In this document: piece after piece, positions 8,281 through 15,508 of the stretch
Position numbering within the stretch: the stretch's first letter is position 1
How the letters are laid out: each line of letters opens with the position of its first letter
Notes under the pieces: generated by a model
What the model was told of the DNA's origin: nothing
The model's input: the letters and a program-made list of their open reading frames with translations, nothing else
Databases searched by the model: none
Program-made: the position numbers and the translations under genes
Assembly (NCBI GenBank): GCA_964559535.1
Contig: CAZLIC010000019.1
Coordinates: 1-54,071, forward strand
Direction of reading: 5' to 3'
Length of the DNA stretch: 54,071 nucleotides
From: CAZLIC01 sp964559535
GTDB lineage: Bacteria > Pseudomonadota > Alphaproteobacteria > Rhodobacterales > Rhodobacteraceae

Positions 8281-9793
8281 CGCTTTCGTCCTGCTGCTGC
8301 TGACCGCCGCCCCTGCCGTGGCCGAGGCCCCGCTGTCGGCCATCGACTGGCTGTCGCAGTCGGTTTCCACCCCGGCCGCCGCCCCCGTTGCGCCCGAACC
8401 GCCCGTGGCCACCGACGGCGTCCTGGCGCCTGACGTGGCGGTGTCGGTCATCGGCGGCGCCACACCGGATGCGGCGGGCGTGCTGTCCCCGGCCGTCACC
8501 GGCCTGCCGCAAGACCTGTGGGGGCTGGGGCTGACGGCAGATGTCGTGGCCGCCCTCTCGGTTGACCGCAGCGACGCGCTGCCGGCCCTGCAGGGGCTTT
8601 TGTTGACCATCCTGCTGGCCGAAGCGCAGCCCCCCGCCGACACCCGGCCGGGCGGCGCGCTGATCCTCGCCCGAGTTGACCGGCTGTTGGCCATGGGAGC
8701 GCTGGACCAGGCGCAGGCGCTGATTGCCGCTGCGGGCGATGGCGGGGCGGACCTGTTTCGCCGCAACTTCGATGTGGCCATGCTGACCGGCACCGAGGAC
8801 CGCGCCTGCGAAACCCTGCGGGGTTCGCCCGACCTTGCCCCCACCTTCCCGGCCCGCATCTTCTGTCTGGCCCGCGCCGGCGACTGGAACGCCGCCGCGC
8901 TGTCGCTGCGCACCGGCGTGGCACTTGGCCACCTTGGCGCCGCCGACGAGGCCCTGCTGTCGCGCTTCCTGGACCCCGATCTGTACGAAGGCGACCCGCC
9001 GCTGGACCCGCCCAGCCCCGTCACCCCGCTGACCTGGCGCATGCTCGAGGCCGTGGGTGAACCGCTGCCCACCGCCAACCTGCCGCTGGCCTTCAGCCAT
9101 GCCGACCTGCGCGACGCGGCCGGCTGGAGGTCGCAGATCGAGGCGGCAGAGCGGCTGGTGCGGGCGGGTGTGGTGCCGCCGAACCTGCTGTTGGGGCTGT
9201 ACACCGAACGCGAACCGGCGGCTTCGGGCGGCGTGTGGGACAGGGTTGCCGCCTTTCAGGATTTCGACAGCGCCATGCAGTCGCGCGACGCCCTGCGTGC
9301 GTCCGCCGCCCTGCCGGCCGCCTGGACTGCCGCGGTTGCCGTGGAAATCGAGGTGGCCTTTGCCCAGCTTTTCGGCCCGGCGCTGGCCGAAATGCCCCTG
9401 CCGCCCGACGTCGCCCCGCTGGCCTTCCGCATTGCCATGCTGTCGCAGTCCTATGAACGTGCAGCGGCGCTGATGCCCCCCGCGGATGCGGCAGAAGCGT
9501 TCCTTGCCGTTATGGCTCGCGGTGACGGACCGGCCATGAACCCGCCCGATTCGCTCGCCCGGGCCATTGCCCCGGCCTGGCAAAAGCCCGACCCCGGCCC
9601 CGCGCTGGCGGCGCTGCTGCGCGACGACAGGCTGGGCGAGGCAATCCTCGCCGCCATCGATTCAATCCGTACCGGCGTGCAGGGCGACAATGCCGGGGTC
9701 ACGCGCGGGCTGTCGCTGCTGCGGCAGGTGGGGCTGGAAGACGTGGCCCGCCGCACCGCGCTGGAACTGATGCTGCTGGAACGCCGCGGATGA
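8270..9793 (+). CDS. Exported protein of unknown function upstream of xerD
   Basis: The 507-residue product starts with a Sec-type signal peptide (MGRN, hydrophobic core, cleavage likely after AVA near residue 18). A Pro/Ala-rich segment and an alpha-helical, Ala/Leu-rich body follow, without a catalytic motif that I can identify. The composition hints at helical repeats like TPR or HEAT, but no repeat is clear. It is the middle gene of an overlapping set: its start lies inside the end of the small membrane protein gene and its stop overlaps the xerD start by four bases. I would expect a periplasmic or envelope role, but this is a guess. Confidence 0.75.
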   Translation: MGRNAFVLLLLTAAPAVAEAPLSAIDWLSQSVSTPAAAPVAPEPPVATDGVLAPDVAVSVIGGATPDAAGVLSPAVTGLPQDLWGLGLTADVVAALSVDRSDALPALQGLLLTILLAEAQPPADTRPGGALILARVDRLLAMGALDQAQALIAAAGDGGADLFRRNFDVAMLTGTEDRACETLRGSPDLAPTFPARIFCLARAGDWNAAALSLRTGVALGHLGAADEALLSRFLDPDLYEGDPPLDPPSPVTPLTWRMLEAVGEPLPTANLPLAFSHADLRDAAGWRSQIEAAERLVRAGVVPPNLLLGLYTEREPAASGGVWDRVAAFQDFDSAMQSRDALRASAALPAAWTAAVAVEIEVAFAQLFGPALAEMPLPPDVAPLAFRIAMLSQSYERAAALMPPADAAEAFLAVMARGDGPAMNPPDSLARAIAPAWQKPDPGPALAALLRDDRLGEAILAAIDSIRTGVQGDNAGVTRGLSLLRQVGLEDVARRTALELMLLERRG

Positions 9794-10728
9794 ACGCCGC
9801 CGACCAGCGCTGGATCTCGACGTTCCTTGATGCCGCGCAGGCCGACCGCGACGCCGCGGCCAACACCCGGCTGGGCTATGGCCGCGACCTGATCGACTTT
9901 GCCCGCTGGCTGGCCCGCCGCGGCACCTTGCTGGAAACCGCCAGCCGCGACCATGTGGAGTCCTACCTTTCGGATTGCGAAGCGCAGGGCCTGTCGCCTG
10001 CCACCCGCGCCCGCCGCCTGTCGGCCATCCGCCAGTTGTACCGATTTGCGGTTGAGGAAGGCTGGCGCGCCGACCACCCGGCCCTGCGCACCCCCGGCCC
10101 CGCCCGCGCCAGACGCCTGCCCGACACGCTGACAGAGGCCGAGGTGACGGCCATGCTGGACGCTGCCCCCCGTACCGGCCGCACCGCGCCCGACCGGCTG
10201 CGCAACACGGCCATGCTGGAACTGGCCTATGCCACAGGCATGCGGGTGACCGAACTGGTCACCCTGCCCGTTGCCGCCGTGCGCGGCGACCCGGCGATGA
10301 TCCTGGTGCGCGGCAAGGGCGGCCGCGAACGGCTGGTGCCGCTGTCGCAGGCCGCGAAAACAGCGGTGCAGGCGTGGCTGGCCCACCGCGACGCGCACGA
10401 ATCGCAAGAGCGCACTCAAGGCAAGCCCGCCAGCCGCTATCTGTTCCCCGGCCGCGGCGCCGCGGGACATGTCACGCGGCAACAGGCCCATGCCACGGTC
10501 AAGGACATCGCCCTGGCCGCGAACCTGAACCCCGACCGCGTCACCCCGCACACCCTGCGCCACGCCTTTGCCACGCACCTGCTGGCCCATGGCGCCGACC
10601 TGCGGGTGATCCAGACGCTCTTGGGCCACGCCGACCTGTCCACCACCGAAATCTACACCCATGTGCTGGACGACCACCTGAAATCGCTGGTGTTCGACCG
10701 CCATCCGCTGGCCCGCGATGATAACTGA
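9790..10728 (+). CDS. xerD: Site-specific tyrosine recombinase XerD
   Basis: XerD resolves chromosome dimers at dif together with XerC. The 312-residue protein has an N-terminal SAM-like DNA-binding domain (residues 7-95) and a C-terminal catalytic domain with the full set of residues: Arg152 in ATGMRVTEL, Lys176 in RGKGGRER, His254 and Arg257 in HTLRHAF, His280 in LLGHADLST and nucleophile Tyr289 in IYTHV. The length and the core-gene neighbours argue against a phage integrase. It overlaps its upstream neighbour by four bases and its downstream neighbour by 11. Confidence 0.93.
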   Translation: MNAADQRWISTFLDAAQADRDAAANTRLGYGRDLIDFARWLARRGTLLETASRDHVESYLSDCEAQGLSPATRARRLSAIRQLYRFAVEEGWRADHPALRTPGPARARRLPDTLTEAEVTAMLDAAPRTGRTAPDRLRNTAMLELAYATGMRVTELVTLPVAAVRGDPAMILVRGKGGRERLVPLSQAAKTAVQAWLAHRDAHESQERTQGKPASRYLFPGRGAAGHVTRQQAHATVKDIALAANLNPDRVTPHTLRHAFATHLLAHGADLRVIQTLLGHADLSTTEIYTHVLDDHLKSLVFDRHPLARDDN

Positions 10729-11632
10729 ATCCATCATCCTGGCCCTGTCGCTGGCGCTGAACGCCGCACTTCTGTGGATGTTCCGCGCACCCCTTGCCAC
10801 CCTGCTGCACCGCCCCAGCGCCGACGCACAGATGCAGGCCGCCCGCGACGGCATTGCCGACGCCATCAGCGCCGGCCATTCCGGCGGTGCCGTCGAAAAG
10901 GATGACCGCGACCGCCTGCTGGCCGCGCTGGACCTGGCCCATCGCACTGTCGAGGATGTGATGGTGCACCGGTCGCGCATGGAAATGCTCGATGCCGACA
11001 CCGAGCCCAACCTGCTCATCGCCCGCGTCCTGGCCTCGCCACACACCCGCCTGCCCCTGTGGCGGGGCAGCCCGGAAAACATCGTGGGCGTGATCCACGG
11101 CAAGGACCTGCTGCGCGCCGTGGAACGGTTCCGCCGCGAAGGCGACGGCGTGCTGGACAGCGTGTCGGACCTCGACATCCTGTCGGTGGCGATGAAGCCC
11201 TATTTCGTGCCGGAAACCACGCCGCTAGACGAACAGATGCGGCAGTTCCTGAAACGCCGCACGCATTTTGCCCTGGTGGTTGACGAATACGGTGCCCTGC
11301 GGGGCCTGATCACGCTGGAAGACATCCTGGAAGAAATCGTCGGCGACATCACCGACGAGTTCGACGTGGTGGACAAGCAGCCCCGCCTGACGCCAACAGA
11401 TTCCGGCGACTACGTGGTGGACGGCGGCATCCCCATCCGCGACCTGAACCGCATGATGGAGTGGAACCTGCCCGACGATGAGGCCACCACGCTGGCCGGG
11501 CTGGTGATCCACGAGGCGCAGGCGATCCCGAGCGAGGGGCAGTGCTTCAGCTTCCACGGTTTCCGCTTCGAGGTGACCGAACGCCGCGACAACCGGCTGA
11601 CCCGGCTGAAGCTGCGGCCGATGCAGGGCTAG
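10718..11632 (+). CDS. CBS-domain CorC/HlyC-type protein
   Basis: The 304-residue protein begins with one membrane segment (about residues 4-24). Two CBS domains follow (around 75-130 and 145-205, the second ending in RGLITLEDILEEIVGDI), and then a CorC_HlyC transporter-associated domain to the C-terminus. Members are linked to magnesium and cobalt efflux and were once called hemolysins. The DUF21 membrane domain of the larger family is missing, as in E. coli CorC/YbeX, so it probably assists rather than forms a transporter. It overlaps the end of xerD. Confidence 0.85.
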   Translation: MITESIILALSLALNAALLWMFRAPLATLLHRPSADAQMQAARDGIADAISAGHSGGAVEKDDRDRLLAALDLAHRTVEDVMVHRSRMEMLDADTEPNLLIARVLASPHTRLPLWRGSPENIVGVIHGKDLLRAVERFRREGDGVLDSVSDLDILSVAMKPYFVPETTPLDEQMRQFLKRRTHFALVVDEYGALRGLITLEDILEEIVGDITDEFDVVDKQPRLTPTDSGDYVVDGGIPIRDLNRMMEWNLPDDEATTLAGLVIHEAQAIPSEGQCFSFHGFRFEVTERRDNRLTRLKLRPMQG

Positions 11633-11633
11633 G

Positions 11634-11682
11634 ATTTGCAGATTTGCAATTTGCTGGTGGCTTTGCGAAAGAAATTTGCAAA
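11634..11682. promoter_or_regulatory. TTTGC-repeat array upstream of the ferredoxin/ASKHA gene
   Basis: Within 49 bases after the CorC-like gene there are five TTTGC units: ATTTGCA at 11634, ATTTGCA at 11642, ATTTGC at 11649, TTTGCGAA at 11662, and the perfect palindrome TTTGCAAA at 11675-11682. The region is strikingly AT-rich for this genome and ends about 100 bases before the next start codon. TTTGCAAA pairs are the known target of ScfR/PccR-type short-chain acyl-CoA regulators in Rhodobacter. The last two units, five bases apart, resemble that arrangement (four bases in the published site, as I recall it). Confidence 0.45.
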
Positions 11683-11780
11683 CCCGGGCGCGCCGCGTTC
11701 CGGCCATCATGCGCCGCTTGGCGGCATGGCCGCCGGTCCGCTCTGCGCTAAGACCGGCACAAACGAACAAGGGCAGGACC

Positions 11781-13805
11781 ATGACCGACGACGCGCTGGT
11801 GATCTTCACCCCCTCGGGCAAGAGGGGGAGGTTCCCGCTGGGCACCCCGGTGCTGACGGCGGCGCGCAAGCTGGGGGTCGACCTCGATTCCGTCTGCGGC
11901 GGGCGCGGCATCTGCTCGAAATGCCAGATCACGCCGGGCTACGGGTCCTTCCCGAAGCATGGCGTGACGGTGGCCGAAGGCGCGCTGTCCGGCTGGAACG
12001 CCGTCGAGGACCGCTACAAGCGCATCCGCGGGCTGATCGACGGGCGGCGGCTGGGTTGTCAGGCACAGGTGCAGGGCGACGTGGTGATCGACGTGCCGCC
12101 CGAAAGCCAGATGCACCGCCAGGTGATCCGCAAGTCGGCAACCGAGCGGGTCATCGCCATGGACCCCGCCACCCGCCTTCTGTACGTCGAGGTCGCCGAA
12201 CCCGACATGCACGAACCCACCGGAGACTTCGAGCGACTGAAAAAGGCATTGGCAGATCAATGGGATGTGGCCGCGCCTTCATGTGGCATGGCAACCCTGC
12301 GGAAACTGCAGCCCAGCCTGCGCAAGGGGCAGTGGAAAGTGACCGTGGCCCTGCACCAGGATCACCGCGGAACCCCCCGGATTCTGGATGTTTTCCCCGG
12401 CTACCACGAAGGCCCGCTGCATGGCGTGGCCATCGACCTCGGCTCCACCACCATCGCCGCGCACCTGTGTTCGCTGGCTGACGGCCGCGTGCTGGCCTCG
12501 TCGGGCCTGATGAACCCGCAGATCCGCTTCGGCGAAGACCTGATGAGCCGCGTGAGCTATGCCATGATGAACCCCGGCGGCGATATGGAAATGACCGCCG
12601 CGGTGCGCGCTTCGATCGACACGCTGGTGGGGTCGCTGGCCACCGAGGCGGGCATCGACCCGGCGTCGATCTACGAACTGGTGTTCGTCTGCAATCCGGT
12701 GATGCACCATCTGCTTCTGGGGATTGACCCGGTGGAACTGGGCCAGGCGCCCTTTGCGCTGGCCACCAGCGGCGCGTTGAACCTGACGGCCCGCGACCTG
12801 GACCTGACGCGCACCGCCGCCACGGCACAGGTCTACATATTGCCCTGCATCGCGGGCCATGTGGGTGCCGATGCGGCGGCGGTGGCGCTGTCAGAGGAAC
12901 CCGACAAGTCGAAGGATCTGGTGCTGATTGTCGACGTGGGCACCAACGCCGAAATCCTTTTGGGCAACGAATCCCGCGTGTTGGCCTGTTCATCTCCCAC
13001 CGGTCCGGCGTTCGAGGGCGCGCAGATCAGCAGCGGCCAGCGCGCCGCCCCCGGCGCCATCGAGCGGGTCGAGATCGACCCTGCCACCAAGGAACCCCGC
13101 TTCAAGGTGATCGGCTGCGACCTGTGGTCAACCGACCCGGGCTTTGCCCAGGCCACCGCCACCACCGGCGTGACCGGCATCTGCGGCTCGGGCATCATCG
13201 AGGCCGTGGCCGAGTTGCGCATGGCGGGCATTCTGGATGCCGGCGGCCTGATCGGTTCGGCCGAACAGACCGGCACCGTGCGCAGCGAGCCCGAGGGGCG
13301 CACCCACGCCTACCTGCTGCACGACGGCAGCGCCGACAACGGCCCGCGCATCCGCGTCACCCAGGGCGACATCCGCGCGATCCAGCTGGCGAAATCGGCG
13401 CTTTATGCCGGTGCGCGGCTGTTGATGGACGAGATGGGGGTGGAGACAGTGGATCGCGTGGTGCTGGCGGGGGCCTTCGGCGCCCACATCAGCCCGAAAC
13501 ACGCCATGGTTCTGGGCATGATTCCCGACGTGCCGCTGGACCGTGTGCAATCCGCAGGCAATGCGGCGGGCACCGGCGCGCGCATCGCCCTGCTGAACCG
13601 GGCCGCCCGGGCCGACGTCGAGGCCAAGGTGGGCCGCATCATCAAGATCGAGACAGCGATCGAGCCGCGGTTCCAGGAGCATTTCGTGGCCGCCAACGCC
13701 ATTCCGCACGCCACCGACCCGTTTCCAAACCTGAAACAGATCGTGTCCCTGCCGGACGTGTCCCACAATGCCGCAGGCGGGGAAGGGCGGCGCAGGCGGC
13801 GTTGA
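11781..13805 (+). CDS. 2Fe-2S ferredoxin/ASKHA protein, RamA-like corrinoid activase
   Basis: The 674-residue protein has an N-terminal plant-type ferredoxin domain with cluster ligands Cys39, Cys45, Cys48 and Cys93 (CGGRGICSKC and LGCQ). A large ASKHA (actin-like ATPase) domain follows, beginning at VAIDLGSTTIAAHL and containing IVDVGTNAEILLGN. This is the architecture of ATP-dependent reductive activators of corrinoid proteins (RamA/RACE type), which re-reduce inactive Co(II). The ATG at 11781 follows AGGACC and begins the ferredoxin domain; the longer upstream reading is not supported. No methyltransferase or corrinoid protein lies in the window, so its partner is unknown. Confidence 0.88.
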   Translation: MTDDALVIFTPSGKRGRFPLGTPVLTAARKLGVDLDSVCGGRGICSKCQITPGYGSFPKHGVTVAEGALSGWNAVEDRYKRIRGLIDGRRLGCQAQVQGDVVIDVPPESQMHRQVIRKSATERVIAMDPATRLLYVEVAEPDMHEPTGDFERLKKALADQWDVAAPSCGMATLRKLQPSLRKGQWKVTVALHQDHRGTPRILDVFPGYHEGPLHGVAIDLGSTTIAAHLCSLADGRVLASSGLMNPQIRFGEDLMSRVSYAMMNPGGDMEMTAAVRASIDTLVGSLATEAGIDPASIYELVFVCNPVMHHLLLGIDPVELGQAPFALATSGALNLTARDLDLTRTAATAQVYILPCIAGHVGADAAAVALSEEPDKSKDLVLIVDVGTNAEILLGNESRVLACSSPTGPAFEGAQISSGQRAAPGAIERVEIDPATKEPRFKVIGCDLWSTDPGFAQATATTGVTGICGSGIIEAVAELRMAGILDAGGLIGSAEQTGTVRSEPEGRTHAYLLHDGSADNGPRIRVTQGDIRAIQLAKSALYAGARLLMDEMGVETVDRVVLAGAFGAHISPKHAMVLGMIPDVPLDRVQSAGNAAGTGARIALLNRAARADVEAKVGRIIKIETAIEPRFQEHFVAANAIPHATDPFPNLKQIVSLPDVSHNAAGGEGRRRRR

Positions 13806-13831
13806 GGCTTGTTGGCCCGGCATGATCGTTT

Positions 13832-14425
13832 ATGCTGGCGCCGCAATCACCGCGGGCCGCCCCCTTGACCGACGTTTCCGGCGACGACCCCCTTGCCCCC
13901 CTGCTGTCCCGCGTGGCCAGTGGCGACCGTGCGGCCTTCCGTGCGCTGTATTCGCTTGCCGCACCGAAACTGATGGGCGTGCTGGTCCGTATGCTGGGCA
14001 CAAGGGCCGAAGCGGAGGATGCGTTGCAGGAGGTATTCACCCGGGTGTGGGTGCGGGCGGGACGCTTCGATCCGGCGCTGGGTCGCGGCCTGACGTGGCT
14101 TGTTGCCATTTCCCGCAACCTCGCCATCGACCGCCTGCGCGCCCGTCCGTCCCAGGGCACCCCGGGTGACGACGAGGACGAGGCAGGTTCGGTGCCCGAC
14201 AGCCGCCCCGGCGCCGAGTCGCGTCTGATTGCGCTGGGAGAGGCACGGCAGGTGGTCGACTGCATGGGCCAGCTGGAGCCTGACCGGGCCGCGGCCGTGC
14301 GGGGCGCCTACCTGCAGGGGCTCAGCTACCAGCAGCTTGCCGACCGTCATGCCGTGCCGCTGAACACCATGCGCACCTGGCTGCGCCGCTCGCTCTTGCG
14401 GCTGAGGGAGTGCATCGAGTCATGA
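13832..14425 (+). CDS. ECF RNA polymerase sigma factor
   Basis: This 197-residue protein carries sigma region 2 (around residues 28-95, GDRAAFRALYSLAAPKL to NLAIDRLRA) and region 4 (around 140-195, QGLSYQQLADRHAVPLNTM), separated by an acidic linker. The family is closest to SigK-type ECF factors. The first gene of a two-gene unit, it overlaps the anti-sigma gene by four bases. A TTG at 13865 would give a start MTDVSGDD that fits the family slightly better than the ATG at 13832. Neither has a strong ribosome site. Confidence 0.9.
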   Translation: MLAPQSPRAAPLTDVSGDDPLAPLLSRVASGDRAAFRALYSLAAPKLMGVLVRMLGTRAEAEDALQEVFTRVWVRAGRFDPALGRGLTWLVAISRNLAIDRLRARPSQGTPGDDEDEAGSVPDSRPGAESRLIALGEARQVVDCMGQLEPDRAAAVRGAYLQGLSYQQLADRHAVPLNTMRTWLRRSLLRLRECIES

Positions 14426-15093
14426 CCGAGGCCCTGACGCCCCGCGAAGAGGACATGGCGCTGGCCGGCGAGTACGTGCTGGGGGTGCTTGACCTTTCCG
14501 CCCGTGCGGCTGTCGCGCAGCGGCTGAAGTCCGATGCTGGCTTTGCCGCGCTGGTGGCCGGTTGGGAGAAGGATTTTGCGGCAATGAACGACGGGTTTGC
14601 CGTGCTTCCGGCGCCCGACCTGATGCCGCAGATCGAGGCGCGGCTGTTTGGCAAGGCCGAACCGCCTGCGCGCCGCGGGCTCGGGTCGCTCTGGCGCCTT
14701 GTGGCGGGGGCCGTGGCTGCGGGCGTGGTGGCTGTAGCCGTTCTGGTGCTGCTGCCGCCGGCGGTTCCGCCCACCCCGGCGCTGACGGCCACGCTGGCAG
14801 CCGAAGGGCAGCCGCTGGTCTTCGCGGCCAGCTGGGATGGCGCGTCGGGCGAGCTTGTGGTCCGCCGGACCGCGGGCGATGCGGCGGCGGCAGGCCAGGT
14901 GCACGAGCTTTGGGTGATTGCCGGCGACCAGCCGCCGGTGTCGCTGGGTCTTCTCGAATCGGCCGAACTGCGCCGCCCGCTGGATGCACTGCCGCAGGGG
15001 GCAGTGCTGGCGGTCAGCCTCGAACCCACGGGCGGATCACCCACCGGAGCGCCCACCGGTCCGGTGCTGGTGACGGGGGTTGTCGGGCTCTGA
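14422..15093 (+). CDS. RskA-family anti-sigma factor
   Basis: The 223-residue protein has a cytoplasmic N-terminal segment (1-90), a single membrane helix near 93-113 (LVAGAVAAGVVAVAVLVLL) and a periplasmic RskA-like domain (VHELWVI and GAVLAVSLEPTGGSPTG). It lacks the HxxxCxxC zinc motif of ZAS anti-sigma factors. It should hold the upstream sigma factor at the membrane until an envelope signal triggers release. The start is the ATG overlapping the sigma stop codon (ATGA). Confidence 0.9.
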   Translation: MTEALTPREEDMALAGEYVLGVLDLSARAAVAQRLKSDAGFAALVAGWEKDFAAMNDGFAVLPAPDLMPQIEARLFGKAEPPARRGLGSLWRLVAGAVAAGVVAVAVLVLLPPAVPPTPALTATLAAEGQPLVFAASWDGASGELVVRRTAGDAAAAGQVHELWVIAGDQPPVSLGLLESAELRRPLDALPQGAVLAVSLEPTGGSPTGAPTGPVLVTGVVGL

Positions 15094-15508
15094 CGGGGCC
15101 GGATGGTCCGCTTTGGTGTGGGGCCCGCCCGTTCAGCTTGCATGTGAGGGGCTTGCGCCGCTGGCACCGCGGTTGTCCGCGTGTTCTGTTGCCCGGTTGC
15201 CACCAGGCGCATGAACCCTTGGTGGCCGAAGGCCCGGCCGGAACACCGACCCTGGACCCGGTCGGAACGTCGGCCCCGGGTCCTGCCGGGCTTTCAATCG
15301 CATGCCGTCGGCATTTCGGCGCGCGTTGCCATACCCGGGCGGAGCGTCGCCGTGCAACCGCAAGACCGGCACGATCATTGCCGCGGCGCCAGTCGAAGAG
15401 TCCCGCATCGGGCGCCCGGAAGACGACGGTCAGGGCGACGCCGTTTCCCTCAGAGATCCCGCTTGGCCAACCTGCCACGTCGCAGCGAAGGGCGGCCGTC
15501 CGGTTGTC
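15094..15508. other. 415-base gap without a convincing gene
   Basis: This stretch lies between the converging anti-sigma and cckA genes. Open frames exist on both strands but have low-complexity, Arg/Pro-rich translations without family resemblance or ribosome sites. No tRNA, clear terminator or strong inverted repeat was found. A decayed gene is possible but I see nothing to support it. Confidence 0.5.

Noticed and set aside
7456..9204. Reading shikimate kinase as a 582-residue fusion protein
   Set aside because: The N-terminal 400 residues are antisense to the exported protein gene and have no family resemblance. The kinase alone has the normal length of 181 residues.
9790..10728. Tyrosine recombinase as a phage or island integrase
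   Set aside because: The length, the XerD-type motifs and the overlapping chromosomal neighbours indicate the housekeeping recombinase, with no att-like repeats nearby.
15133..15408. 91-residue frame in the gap before cckA
   Set aside because: It has no ribosome site, low-complexity Pro/Arg/Gly composition and no family resemblance.
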